A stretch of DNA of 64,000 nt, taken from assembly GCA_002307275.1 (NCBI GenBank), contig DBTX01000078.1, forward strand, positions 69,712 through 133,711, in the 5' to 3' direction. Origin of the DNA: Hungateiclostridiaceae bacterium UBA1305. GTDB taxonomy: Bacteria; Bacillota; Clostridia; Acetivibrionales; DTU013. Position 1 is the first letter of the stretch. The number at the start of each line of letters is the position of its first letter. This document shows positions 8,866 to 18,005 of the stretch, one piece after another. Position numbers and translations under genes: made by a program. Under the pieces are notes generated by a model. It saw only the letters and a list, made by a program, of their open reading frames with translations, did not search any database and had not been told where the DNA came from.

Positions 8866-8942
8866 AGTCCGCCTAACCTGCTCTGTAAAAAGTCCCGTCA
8901 GCCTGCTTTAAGAGAAAATCCGGTCAACCTGCTTTACCTTCC
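8866..8942. repeat. Three degenerate 26-bp tandem copies spanning the exporter gene stop codon
   Basis: Three units of about 26 bp share a core that on the plus strand reads gtc-acctgctt. The first unit in transcription order contains the last codons and stop of the exporter gene at 8924. The other two lie in the 128-bp gap before the next gene. Confidence 0.6.
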
Positions 8943-10672
8943 AGACTTTTGTCAAAGTCGCCGTACTGGTTCAAAAATACACTATAATAATAGCCCTTCA
9001 GTGCCATCAATTCCTCATGCGTACCACGCTCGACTATTGTTTCCGAGCCAAGCACCAGAATGAGGTCTGCATTTTTTACAGAGGAGATCCTGTGTGCAAT
9101 GATAAATGCTGTCTTGTTCTTGTAGAAATCACTAAGCGTCCTATGGATCTCATGTTCCGTCTCAATATCCACACTTGAGGTCGTGTCATCCAGGATAATA
9201 ATAGACGGATCCTTGATAAGCGCCCTTGCCAGCGCTATTCTCTGCTTCTGCCCGCCTGACAGGCCGACGCCTCGCTCGCCGATAATGGTGTCATACCCCT
9301 CGTTGAAGGTGGTGATGAACTCGTGAGCGCCAGCCATTTCCGCCGCCCACTCCACCTTTTCAAGGGGCGCCTCCGGTACACCGTAAGCAATATTTCCCTC
9401 TATCGTATCCGAAAACAGAAAAATATCCTGCATCGCAACCGAAATGCTTTCCCTCAGCTGTCTTACATCATATTCCTTTATATTTCTGTCATCGATCAGG
9501 ATCTCGCCCTTCGTACAATCATAGAATCTCGATATCAAGCTGACCAATGTGGATTTCCCGGAACCCGTCGGTCCGATGACAGCTACCGTCTGCCCCGGAA
9601 ATGCCTTGAAGCTGACGCCATCAAGCACCCGCGTACCGCCGTAGTTAAAGCTGACATTTCTGAACTCGACCCTGCCCTCCAGCTTTTTATCGCTAATCGC
9701 TGTTTCACTGCTCTTGATCTTGGGTTCCCTGTTCAGCAAAGTCATAATCTTCTCCGCTGATGCGGCAAATCTCTGCGTATCATTGATCAGCCACCCCGCC
9801 ATCCTCATAGGGTTGTTGAGCGCCCATACGAAGCTGTTGAAGGTAACAAGCTGTCCAAGTGTTATGTTGCCCCTGATCACCATGATCCCGCCAACAAGGA
9901 TGATGACTACGGAAAGTGCGCCTGCCAGTGAATCAAGCACGGGAAGGTACTTTTCCCAGATCTTTGCCGCTTCAATGTTCCTGTCTTTGTAGCCTGCGTT
10001 CTCCCTTGAAAATTTGTATATTTCGTAATCTTCCTTTGCAAATGCTTTAATGACCCTGTTTCCGCTGATGCTCTCCTGAACGGTGGAGTTCAGCCTTGAA
10101 AACTGCTCACGAATGGCGGAAAACGCCGGCTTTACTTCTCCTGCCAGCTTGAAGGTCAGAATTCCAATCAAGGGAGCGACACAAAGCAGTATCAGTGTGA
10201 ACGTTGCATTGATTGAAAACAGGATGATCATTACAGTAACAAACGTGATGAAATTCAGAAAAAGCGAATAGATGACATAAGCCGTAAAATGCCTGACAGC
10301 CTCAAGGTCTCCGGTCATTCTGGCCATAATGTCACCGGTCTTGGTCGAGTCGAAGAATTCGAAGTCCAGTTCCTGCACCCTCTTAAATATGGACTCCCTC
10401 GCATTATAAGTCACACTCTGTGAAACATACTCAAACATGTACAGGTAAGCATACCTGAACACCGACTTCAGAACTGTTGTGCCGATCATGATGCCCGCAA
10501 GCGTCAGCAGTATCTGCGTCTCCCCGCCCTTTATCACACGGTCCACGATCAACCCCTGTATATATGGATTTACCATGTTCAACAAAGTCAAAAAGACAAC
10601 AAATAGAAGTGCTGTAAAAAAAACAGCGCTATATTTTTTAAGAAAACTCCAAATCCATTTAAACTCAAGCAT
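8924..10672 (-). CDS. ABC exporter subunit (permease-ATPase), LDD Walker B variant
   Basis: About 582 aa with the ABC1 transmembrane domain (1-310) and ATPase domain: Walker A GPTGSGKST near 369, signature LSGGQKQRIALARAL near 470, Walker B IIILDDTTSSVD near 490. The catalytic Glu after the Walker B Asp is Asp here. Such an LDD subunit pairs with a partner whose signature is altered, as the gene at 7011 shows, so together they would form one active and one degenerate ATP site. ATG at 10672 was preferred to the TTG three codons earlier because GTAGGG lies upstream of it. Membrane-located exporter half. Confidence 0.92.
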   Translation of the reverse strand: MLEFKWIWSFLKKYSAVFFTALLFVVFLTLLNMVNPYIQGLIVDRVIKGGETQILLTLAGIMIGTTVLKSVFRYAYLYMFEYVSQSVTYNARESIFKRVQELDFEFFDSTKTGDIMARMTGDLEAVRHFTAYVIYSLFLNFITFVTVMIILFSINATFTLILLCVAPLIGILTFKLAGEVKPAFSAIREQFSRLNSTVQESISGNRVIKAFAKEDYEIYKFSRENAGYKDRNIEAAKIWEKYLPVLDSLAGALSVVIILVGGIMVIRGNITLGQLVTFNSFVWALNNPMRMAGWLINDTQRFAASAEKIMTLLNREPKIKSSETAISDKKLEGRVEFRNVSFNYGGTRVLDGVSFKAFPGQTVAVIGPTGSGKSTLVSLISRFYDCTKGEILIDDRNIKEYDVRQLRESISVAMQDIFLFSDTIEGNIAYGVPEAPLEKVEWAAEMAGAHEFITTFNEGYDTIIGERGVGLSGGQKQRIALARALIKDPSIIILDDTTSSVDIETEHEIHRTLSDFYKNKTAFIIAHRISSVKNADLILVLGSETIVERGTHEELMALKGYYYSVFLNQYGDFDKSLEGKAG

Positions 10673-10851
10673 TTCAATCAACTACCCTACTCTTTTGTAT
10701 TATGGTACAAATTTTTTAAATTTTTACATGATTCATATCATCCAATTATCATATAATTGCAACCCTAAAAAAATGTACAATACCAATTTTATGATGTATA
10801 ATCTTATTTTAATACAGCTTTACTCCGGACTGAGGAGCTTGAAAAAATACA

Positions 10852-11694
10852 ATGTGCGATCTTGGTATCAATGCAGAGAATTTCAATCCACATATATACT
10901 TCACCTTTAAACGAAAATTCGATGAAACACATGTGGCCAATTACCACAGCCACGACTTCGCTTCACTGGTTTATGTGCTTTCAGGGACCTGTCCCTATAA
11001 CATCGAAAACTCCATCTATCAGGCGAAAAAAGGAGATCTGATCGTTCTGAATCCGGGTGTGCAGCATGGTAAAATCATGAAGCCCGGCGAGGATATCATG
11101 GAGCTTCATACCGGTTTCGGAAACATTTTTGTAGAAGGTCTCCCAAAGAACCATCTCATAGAGCCCGGCTCCTGCCCCATCATCAGTGTACAGGATCATG
11201 AACAGGAATACCTGAAATGCTGCAGCGACATATGCTACGCGCAGGAGAACAATGAACCCGGAAGCGAACTCATGCTCAAGATCAACGTCATGAAGCTGCT
11301 GGTACTCTTCCTGAAAACGACCCGCAGCAATCAGGGCCATGCTGAAAAATCGCGAGTCAGCTTTGATTCCTCTGAAAAATCCGCCATCGTCAGCACACTT
11401 ATGACTTTTTTGAGCGAGAACTACATGCGCCCAATATCCCTCGATACCATTTCCAAAAGCATTTATCTGAGCCCCGCCTACATTTCGAAGGTTTTCAAAG
11501 AAGAAATGGGCGTATCGCCAATCAATTATTTGATAAAGATAAGGCTCGCGAAAGCAAGAGAACTGCTGTTGGAAGGTAAGCTGTCGATTAAGTCTGTCGC
11601 CAGATCGGTGGGGTATGAGGATGTTTATTATTTCAGCAAGCTGTATAAGAAGTACCACGCAGTGCCGCCGTCAAAGGTAAGGCGGCAGGGGTGA
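10852..11694 (+). CDS. AraC-family transcriptional regulator with cupin sensor domain
   Basis: 280 aa. The N-terminal part (about 20-110) is a cupin-type sensor, with ANYHSHDFASLVYVLSG, KKGDLIVLNPGVQHG. The C-terminal 100 residues hold two helix-turn-helix motifs: ISLDTISKSIYLSPAYISKV and KSVARSVGYEDVYYFSKLYK. It is divergent from the ABC exporter, separated by about 170 AT-rich bases, and so may control it or itself. A TATAAT box at about 10797 fits a promoter for this gene. Ligand unknown. Confidence 0.9.
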   Translation: MCDLGINAENFNPHIYFTFKRKFDETHVANYHSHDFASLVYVLSGTCPYNIENSIYQAKKGDLIVLNPGVQHGKIMKPGEDIMELHTGFGNIFVEGLPKNHLIEPGSCPIISVQDHEQEYLKCCSDICYAQENNEPGSELMLKINVMKLLVLFLKTTRSNQGHAEKSRVSFDSSEKSAIVSTLMTFLSENYMRPISLDTISKSIYLSPAYISKVFKEEMGVSPINYLIKIRLAKARELLLEGKLSIKSVARSVGYEDVYYFSKLYKKYHAVPPSKVRRQG

Positions 11695-11796
11695 AGCTGG
11701 TTTATCCCTCTCTTTATTTTTATCAAACCATTCCCTATTTTCCATCATAAATTACCCTATTTTATGATATACCAATGGTGAATTTTTGCAACAAAA

Positions 11797-11828
11797 AAAA
11801 GCACTCCATTCATTTACAAGGTGCTTTT
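11797..11828. terminator. Bidirectional terminator between the AraC and HTH genes
   Basis: AAAAGCAC (11797-11804) pairs with GTGCTTTT (11821-11828). It is flanked by eight A on the left and five T on the right, so it can work in both directions for the two convergent genes. Confidence 0.75.
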
Positions 11829-11846
11829 TATCGTCCTTTATCCTCT

Positions 11847-12020
11847 TTAAACTTGAACATCAAAGAAGTAATCAGGAATTTCTTCAGGGTGAATGTTCAA
11901 AAGTTCAACTGCCTTTTCAATTTCTGATTGGGTGAAATCCGTTGCACTTTTTAACCTGGAATTGATTTTTTGTTTATTCATACCCATTTCTTTTCCAAAG
12001 GATGTCTTATCACCATACAT
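11847..12020 (-). pseudogene. Phage-type HTH protein (DUF739/Cro-like), 5' end frameshifted in a CAATG repeat
   Basis: The open frame gives 57 aa: YGDKTSFGKEMGMNKQKINS, then RLKSATDFTQSEIEKAVELL and NIHPEEIPDYFFDVQV. This is the helix-turn-helix and tail of short phage repressor-like DUF739 proteins. Just upstream is a three-fold CAATG repeat. Removing one copy would join in frame a further stretch, NHENLEERINAM, that completes the expected first helix. As it stands the gene lacks its start and ribosome site, so it is probably broken, or switched by repeat length. It may be a relic of a prophage or conjugative element. Confidence 0.55.
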
Positions 12021-12297
12021 TGCATTGCATTGATTCTTTCCTCTAAATTCTCATGGTTGAGATCCAACAGATGATATCAGCACTGGGCTTATAAAAATAT
12101 CTTCCAGGCTAATTCTCATCATCCTGCCAAAATGGATGTCATCATATGCCGCGCTGAGAGTTGTATGCCTACAATCCTCCTGTGTAGGCATCGCCTGAAG
12201 CCCTTGATACGCAAGGCTTTTATGACCATTTATTACCTTGCTTTTACAAAATAACTCGTAAACTAATGTTAGGTAATTATACCGCAGAGCCGAAGCT

Positions 12298-12453
12298 ATG
12301 CTCGTGGCATATAGCAGAAAATGCAAATATCCGCTTCGCTGGAACAGGCTCTATAAAAAGAATCTCGGAACGACCGACGGGCTGGATGTCGATGTGGACT
12401 TACCCAGCGATGAGGTTGATGAAACGGATGAGCCGGACAATGCCGAGGAATAA
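12298..12453 (+). pseudogene. 3' fragment of an unidentified gene with acidic tail
   Basis: 51 codons open from an internal ATG: a basic stretch, RKCKYPLRWNRLYKKNLGTT, followed by a strongly acidic tail (DVDVDLPSDEVDETDEPD) and a stop. It looks like the C-terminus of a larger protein whose front is gone; no ribosome site is present. A mobile-element protein is possible, given the recombinase remnant nearby, but I do not recognise the family. Confidence 0.35.
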
Positions 12454-12494
12454 AAAAGCTGGATTTCCCAAACACTATCCGGAAAATCCAGCTT
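12452..12494 (-). terminator. Terminator of the hipBA operon
   Basis: Inverted repeat AAGCTGGATTTTCC / GGAAATCCAGCTT with one bulged base, followed in the minus direction by six T. It lies 27 bases after the hipA stop. Confidence 0.75.
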
Positions 12495-12520
12495 CTGCAT
12501 CACCAAGAAATTTTGGAATA

Positions 12521-13780
12521 TTACGGCCGAAGGGAAAAGGCCGACCGCATATACTCAATTGCGCCGCGGCTTAAGCTGTAGCTCTCTGCAATCCTGACCC
12601 AGTTCTTTTTCACTGTTTCGCAGATATTGGCAGAAATCTTTGCAGCCTCGTTTTTGGCAAGTCCAAAGTATTCAGCGACCTCCATGGCTAACGACAAGTC
12701 AATTCTGTTGTCGTACTCACTTACATTGAGAGAAAGACTGTCCCCAGACGAGATCGGGTTCACATCAAAGAGCGGCGAGAGTCTCCAACCGGTCGGCGTC
12801 AGAATAAAGCCATGATTACGAAGATGGTCGTCGGTATTTGAAACAGCCATATTAAAGACGATCCGTTTCCACAACTCGATTAAATCTTGTTTCGGCTCAG
12901 CTCCATTTGCTCGGATATAGGCTGCCAAGTCAAGATAACTTGCTCCATCTGCCGCCGATGCTCCATCCGTTTTTCCAAGCAGGGTCATGGCAGAGGCGTA
13001 GTGTATGCGTCTTTTGCCGTCTCGGTCAAACCGTTTGACAAGAAAAGTGCTGCCGGTTTTCGAGAAGGTTTCGAGCTTTGATTCGGGTACATTCAAGGAG
13101 CAGAGCCGCGCCAAATCATGTACGACCTTCTCCCATGCGCCGCTGTTGTATTCGTCGTGCTTTGACGGGAATTTTGCAATCCACAAGGAGCCGTCCGTCC
13201 CCTGCACGGTCGCTTTCGGCCTTGCACCGCCAAGGGAAGATCCGGGGGCCAGGAGCTCCCGCAGCCACTTTTCTTCAAGTCCGCTATCATCATTTTCAAA
13301 GGCGATAGAGGCGTTTTCCAATGTCCGCAGGCTAATCCATGGCGGCGTGGCGAAGGCTTTCTCATTAGAACGAAACTCGCCACCTTCTTCCAGACTAAAA
13401 CGAAGGGCACCCATACGGGACTCATCGTATACCCCAAGTAAGAAATCACTCTCTGTCAGCTTGCGAGGCTTGCGATCTTCTTTTCGGGCATCTATTGCCT
13501 CCTTACGCTTCATGAGAAGCCGGCCCCATCTGTCAGGGCAGGAATCTGCGAACAGCCCAAACAGGCTTTTATCAAGTGGTGTGTACTGCCGCCCTCTGTA
13601 GAGAGAAAGATTCGGGTCAAGAGAGTATGCGCTCTCAAAAGAATTCAGCCACTCATCAGCGTATTCGAAGGAGAAGCTCTCCTGGCCTCTGATAAACGAA
13701 GTGTGCAGTCTGCCAACAAGAGATGACTTCTCGCTGCGCCAGTTCTCATATACAAATATGGTCTTTTCAGATAGATCCAT
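12521..13780 (-). CDS. hipA: HipA-family serine/threonine kinase toxin
   Basis: 419 aa, typical of HipA. The N-terminal subdomain (1-115) contains SLFGLFADSCPDRWG, a HipA N-terminus signature. The kinase core has the ATP loop GSSLGGARPKA near 190, WIAKFPS with the ATP-binding Lys, the catalytic loop SNTDDHLRNHGF near 320, and the metal-binding SPLFDVNP. HipA kinases phosphorylate targets such as glutamyl-tRNA synthetase and stop growth; HipB neutralises them. All catalytic residues appear intact. The start overlaps the hipB stop by one base (TAATG), so the two are translationally coupled. Confidence 0.93.
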   Translation of the reverse strand: MDLSEKTIFVYENWRSEKSSLVGRLHTSFIRGQESFSFEYADEWLNSFESAYSLDPNLSLYRGRQYTPLDKSLFGLFADSCPDRWGRLLMKRKEAIDARKEDRKPRKLTESDFLLGVYDESRMGALRFSLEEGGEFRSNEKAFATPPWISLRTLENASIAFENDDSGLEEKWLRELLAPGSSLGGARPKATVQGTDGSLWIAKFPSKHDEYNSGAWEKVVHDLARLCSLNVPESKLETFSKTGSTFLVKRFDRDGKRRIHYASAMTLLGKTDGASAADGASYLDLAAYIRANGAEPKQDLIELWKRIVFNMAVSNTDDHLRNHGFILTPTGWRLSPLFDVNPISSGDSLSLNVSEYDNRIDLSLAMEVAEYFGLAKNEAAKISANICETVKKNWVRIAESYSLSRGAIEYMRSAFSLRP

Positions 13781-14103
13781 TATGAATCACCTTTCTTGGG
13801 CGCTCTTTTCCTCGTTTGCAAGTTCAAATCCTGTAGTTTCCTTCCAAATTCATCATCTTTTGCGATCAGGAGCAGGTCTGTGTCCAGATTATTAAGAGCG
13901 TGTAAAACAACTGCATATGATCCGATTGAAACCGTCGAAGAGCCCTTTTCAATCGCATTGAGTGTCTGTCTGCTGATCCCGGCTCGTTCAGCAACAAGCT
14001 GGGAAGACAGCTTCCTTCTCAGTCGTGCAAGTTTCATCTGCTCGCCCATTTGCTCAAGTATCTCGTGTGTCTTGGGCATTATGATTGCAACCTTTTTACT
14101 CAC
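13780..14103 (-). CDS. hipB: HipB-like XRE antitoxin
   Basis: 107 aa. The helix-turn-helix covers about 20-75: MKLARLRRKLSSQLVAERAG, ISRQTLNAIEKGSSTVSIGS. It would bind the operator palindrome just upstream and repress the operon, and also hold HipA inactive. The C-terminus is basic (RKRAPKKGDS). It is the first gene of the operon, immediately before hipA. The promoter has a perfect TTGACA box. Confidence 0.9.
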   Translation of the reverse strand: MSKKVAIIMPKTHEILEQMGEQMKLARLRRKLSSQLVAERAGISRQTLNAIEKGSSTVSIGSYAVVLHALNNLDTDLLLIAKDDEFGRKLQDLNLQTRKRAPKKGDS

Positions 14104-14126
14104 ATCATCACCGCCATTATCGTAAT

Positions 14127-14162
14127 GTATAATATAGTATACAAATATGGCGTAAATGTCAA
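14127..14162 (-). promoter_or_regulatory. hipBA promoter with overlapping palindromic operator
   Basis: On the minus strand TTGACA (14157-14162), 17 bases, then TACTAT (14134-14139). The near-perfect palindrome GTATAATATAGTATAC (14127-14142) covers the -10 box, as expected for HipB autorepression. Confidence 0.75.
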
Positions 14163-14182
14163 GCTAAACGGCTGTTATAGTA

Positions 14183-14368
14183 TTAACTCGACACAATGAG
14201 GTTTTCTTCGACAATATATCCGCCGTCAAAGATGATTTCCAGTTTTCCATTCGGATATACTTTGATACACTCGATCATCTGGCGCACGATGGAATCGTTA
14301 TATTGAAACTTTTTTGCTCTCTATCTGTGATAACCTGCTGGATTTGTACGAGCCAGTCATTCGGGGAG
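14183..14368 (-). pseudogene. C-terminal remnant of a large serine recombinase
   Basis: The frame reads YNDSIVRQMIECIKVYP followed by NGKLEIIFDGGYIVEE and a stop, the typical end of large serine recombinases of Firmicutes mobile elements. A second frame just upstream, DWLVQIQQVITDREQK, continues the same protein and is joined through a run of six A, so a frameshift is present. Everything N-terminal, including the catalytic Ser domain, is missing. It abuts the truncated MFS gene at about 14357-14375, probably a deletion or excision scar. Confidence 0.5.
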
Positions 14369-14965
14369 CCGTCCTGCAAAGTTAAGTTTTGTCGTAAAGA
14401 AAAACGGATTTATTGCAAGTCCCGCTGCTCCGAAGATAATGATCGCCATGCATCCTTTTTTATCAATCTGCCTGTTCCACACAGAATAAGTAAGAAACTG
14501 CGTAATCCCCGTGACTACACTCAATAAACCTATTTGAAACTCATTAAGTCCGGCATATCTGATAAAGTATATGGAAAGCAATGGCCAACCCATTTGCCAG
14601 GCAAAGAAAAAGGCAAAGCCACATATACAGAAAATGAAATAGGGCTTGTTGGAAACCAACTCTTTCAGGACTGAACTATTCAGAATGGAGAAGGCCGGTC
14701 TAGTGTCCTCCCGGGTGCTCTGCTGAAGATTAATTCGGGAAAAAATGTAAACCTGCAGCAGAGTCAGCACAAAACATACCCCATAAAAAATCTGATACAG
14801 GAACAGTCGTTCTCCATCGGATTTGGGTACTTCCGTCAACAGCAGACCGGTAATCAGCACCGTAATCAATCCAAAGAATGTGCCGTATTTACTTCTCAGC
14901 GATACTATTTTATTTAGGCGCGGGCCCTCTTTTTTCTGTTCATATGCATTTGGGATACCTTTCCG
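14357..14965 (-). pseudogene. Truncated MFS transporter
   Basis: An open frame of about 200 codons begins after an in-frame TGA with KGIPNAYEQKKEG, continues through LRSKYGTFFGLITVLITGLL and several hydrophobic helices, including FFFAWQMGWPLLSIYFIRYA, and ends ...FAGRLPE at the junction with the recombinase remnant. A complete MFS protein needs about 400 residues and 12 helices; only about five are here. Coding-like sequence also continues upstream of the TGA. It is cut at both ends and non-functional. Confidence 0.6.
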
Positions 14966-15595
14966 TCAGGCTTCATTCGCAGGCACATTTGAAGGTTGCC
15001 TTCAATACTGGGGATGTATGGGGTTTTGGCTTAATAAGCCGTATGTACCGAATCCCTGTATATTCATTACTCAAAAATTATAACAGCCTATTTTCTAATA
15101 ACATAGGAGCAATTTTTTTACATTCAGTGCATTTTTTTATGAAATAATACCTTATAACAAAAAAAGATGGCCTTGTTGCCTATCCTGTCACAAAGCAGGA
15201 TATGATCAAACGAAGGCCGATACAACGGCAATGGCGGCGGGATCATTTTCGAAATCGGAGGAGGATGTAAGTCATATATTTTTGGGAAACCGGTAATTCA
15301 GTTTTACTCCCTATTATCAACACTCCTATATACCACGAAAATTTACTATAAGTATTATCCCCATGTTTCTTAGCAGAATCGGTTTAATAATTTGGCACCT
15401 CTAGCACGCTCCTGTCATCAAAATTGTCATCAGTCACATTATTGTAAACTTATTTCCAGATAATACAAAGCCCCAGAAGGTTTATCCCTCTGGGGTTTCA
15501 ATTGGCTGCTCAGGCAGGATTCGGATCAGCGTCGTTCGCACTATGCATATGATCCGTATACCGTTTCGCAAAGCCCGCCTTCTCCAGTCTCCGTA
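14966..15595. other. 630-bp stretch without an intact gene
   Basis: Bases 14966-15060 look like a decayed continuation of the MFS gene on the minus strand. At 15468-15498 CCCCAGA/TCTGGGG forms a 7-bp hairpin with A and T flanks, a possible terminator. At 15510-15590 a minus-strand frame reads RRLEKAGFAKRYTDHMHSA and then stops; it starts right after the CoA-ligase stop and looks like a 3' gene scrap of unknown family. Nothing else is recognisable. Confidence 0.4.
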
Positions 15596-17236
15596 CTATC
15601 TCCTAATCTTTTTTGAAGTCGTCTTGACAAACTCCTCGGCTCTGACAATGACCTTTGAAATCTGCTTGTAAACGGGAAGGTCATGAGATACCTTCTTTAT
15701 ATCCTTTAGTACCTCTGAGGGATTCTTTTCCTCGCTGAGGAATACCTCCGCCATCAGGGAGCTTTCCTCCCCTTTTTCATCCATAAGCCCTCTTACAACC
15801 ACCTCTGTTACATAATCAATCCCCTGGATGTAACCCTCTATTTCTTCAGGATAAATGTTTTTACCATTGCTCAGAACGATGATGTTTTTCTTTCTGCCGG
15901 TAATGACAAGTTGATCCTTGTCATTGATATAACCATAATCCCCTGTATAAAACCAGCCATCCTTCAGCACCTCCGCTGTTTTTTCGGGTTGCTTGTAATA
16001 GCCGAGCATTACAATATCACCTTTAATGCAAATCTCGCCGATGCCTTCTTCATTAGGGCTGTCAACCCTCCAGTCGACACACGGAAGCTTTATACCTACC
16101 GTATGATAGTCACTAAACATATCGTGGTTCGCACAAACCAAAGGAGAACACTCCGTAATACCATAGCCGTTGATCAGACTGATACCGACATCATCAAAAA
16201 ACTTTCCAATCTCGGGACGAATTGGCGCACCGCCGCAGACAATTTTCCTCAGCCTGCCGCCAAAAGCTTCGTGTACTGATTTAAACAATGTTTTTCTTAA
16301 ATCAATTCCAATCCTTCTTAAACCATTGCTTACAGAAATCAGCTTGCCAAATACTTTTTCCTTTCCCGATTCTTTCACATTTTTTAATATTTTCGAATAG
16401 AACACTTCTACAAAAGCAGGAACAAGATAAATGTAGGAAGGCTTGTAACGCTGAAGATTTTTTAATACCGCATTCAGACTATCATTGATACAGATGGTAG
16501 AGTGGTGGTGAAGTGACACCAAAATACCGCTTACTGCCTCGTAGGTATGATGATATGGTAAAACAGACAGACAGGAGTCATATACAGTTGATACCTGCAG
16601 TCCGTAATAAACACTTGATACGAGGTTATGCTCCGATAACATTACACCCTTTGCAATTCCTGTTGTACCTGATGTATATACAAGCATCTTAAGTGCATTG
16701 GGATCACTTGTTAAGGATTGATATTTCGTACTGTCACAACCTTTGCCATGTTCCATGAACTTATCAAAGGACAAGAAATTTCCACAGTCGTCAGTGCGGT
16801 CGAATCCTATGTACAGCCTGACATTTGGAAGCTTGTCGGTGTTGCTCATAAACAGCTCTTCATGTGCTTTTGTATAGAATACAAGACTTGACTCACTTTC
16901 ATTTAAAATATGGAATATATCGTTGGCAGGAAGCTCCTTGTCAACAGGAACATATACGCCTGAACTTTTTAACACGGTAAGATAGGTTAACACCCACTTG
17001 TAACTGTTGTTGCCGATACACGCTATATGATTGTCGGTAAATCCGATTTCTGTTAATGCAGAACCAAGCCAACTGATTTGCTGTATAAAATCAGAATATC
17101 TTACCTCAACAATTTCGCTATCCTCTTTATACTTAAACGCGATTTTATCACCAGCCTCTTTGGCCGCAATATCCAGCATTTCCTTTATGCTGTTGAATTT
17201 TGTAACCTCATAGTATGAAAAATTTTGTTTTGCCAT
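15596..17236 (-). CDS. AMP-forming acyl-CoA ligase (long-chain fatty-acid-CoA ligase type)
   Basis: 546 aa. Adenylate-forming motifs are all present: YTSGTTGIAKGV near 190, GYGITECSP, YTGDYG, GRKKNIIVLSNGKNIYPEEI, and a C-terminal TTSKKIRR with the catalytic-type Lys. It activates a carboxylic acid as acyl-AMP, then forms the CoA thioester, in the cytosol or at the membrane. It is preceded by a TetR gene on the same strand (gap 102 bp) and, further up, an aldehyde dehydrogenase. This suggests a pathway from aldehyde to acid to acyl-CoA under TetR control; that is inference. Confidence 0.92.
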   Translation of the reverse strand: MAKQNFSYYEVTKFNSIKEMLDIAAKEAGDKIAFKYKEDSEIVEVRYSDFIQQISWLGSALTEIGFTDNHIACIGNNSYKWVLTYLTVLKSSGVYVPVDKELPANDIFHILNESESSLVFYTKAHEELFMSNTDKLPNVRLYIGFDRTDDCGNFLSFDKFMEHGKGCDSTKYQSLTSDPNALKMLVYTSGTTGIAKGVMLSEHNLVSSVYYGLQVSTVYDSCLSVLPYHHTYEAVSGILVSLHHHSTICINDSLNAVLKNLQRYKPSYIYLVPAFVEVFYSKILKNVKESGKEKVFGKLISVSNGLRRIGIDLRKTLFKSVHEAFGGRLRKIVCGGAPIRPEIGKFFDDVGISLINGYGITECSPLVCANHDMFSDYHTVGIKLPCVDWRVDSPNEEGIGEICIKGDIVMLGYYKQPEKTAEVLKDGWFYTGDYGYINDKDQLVITGRKKNIIVLSNGKNIYPEEIEGYIQGIDYVTEVVVRGLMDEKGEESSLMAEVFLSEEKNPSEVLKDIKKVSHDLPVYKQISKVIVRAEEFVKTTSKKIRR

Positions 17237-17338
17237 GGCTTAAATCAGTCCTTTCTATAATTTGTACTTGTATGAAAGATAAACATGCTTGTAAATATTT
17301 CAAAGAGTGTTCACTCCATGCGAGTAGTATATATCCTT

Positions 17339-17989
17339 TTATCCGGACAGACTTTTCGCTCCCAGCAGTATTGCCATTCTTGTAAGTTTGTTGTTCATAT
17401 TTAATATTCGCATTTTTACCTGTTCAATTTCTGACTGCGTCACATTAAAAGCATGCAGACTCATTTCCACCAAAAGGTCGGTTCTTTGTTCCAGAGGAAT
17501 ATCCTGATTTTGATTCAAATAACGGTTTGCAATGTAGTTACGCATAATCCCTTTGATTGCCAAAGTGCGGGCATAATAATCTTCATAGGAAAAACCTGCA
17601 TTATATGCCGCAAACAAGGTCTGCGTTCGCTCGGCCGTATGCTTTACTACTTCTTCCATGATCGTATTGGAGGTATAACCCTCAAAAAAAAGTTCGCAGA
17701 TTTGCCTATTCATTTCAACCGCATGTAATTCCAACGCACACATGAAGGCATATCGAAAAACGGGGCTTTCCTTCTCACCAAACCGTTCACTCACCAAGTG
17801 ATCACACTTATCAAAAATATCTAAAACAACAGACTGGAAGACTTCTTCCTTGTTCTTAAAAAAATAATAGATGCTGCCAATCAGAACACCCGATTTGTCA
17901 ACAATCTGTCGAATGGTTGTCTTCTTATATCCCTGTGTAAAAAAGAGCTCTTTTGCGCTGTCCAGTATCCTTGATCTGATGTCTTCCAT
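17339..17989 (-). CDS. TetR/AcrR-family transcriptional regulator
   Basis: 216 aa from the ATG at 17989, chosen because AGAGGA lies nine bases upstream; an upstream extension of 26 codons would run through the operator. The DNA-binding part, RILDSAKELFFTQGYKKTTI then GSIYYFFKNKEEVF, is a standard TetR HTH. The C-terminal ligand domain is helical with no recognisable specificity; many TetR proteins next to acyl-CoA ligases bind acyl-CoA. A perfect 38-bp palindrome covers its own promoter, so strong autoregulation is expected. Confidence 0.93.
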   Translation of the reverse strand: MEDIRSRILDSAKELFFTQGYKKTTIRQIVDKSGVLIGSIYYFFKNKEEVFQSVVLDIFDKCDHLVSERFGEKESPVFRYAFMCALELHAVEMNRQICELFFEGYTSNTIMEEVVKHTAERTQTLFAAYNAGFSYEDYYARTLAIKGIMRNYIANRYLNQNQDIPLEQRTDLLVEMSLHAFNVTQSEIEQVKMRILNMNNKLTRMAILLGAKSLSG

Positions 17990-18005
17990 ATGTTTCCTCT
18001 CAGAA

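Noticed and set aside
12051..12326. 91-codon minus-strand frame ending at the HTH relic
   Set aside because: No ribosome site, overlaps the opposite-strand fragment at 12298, and no recognisable domain.
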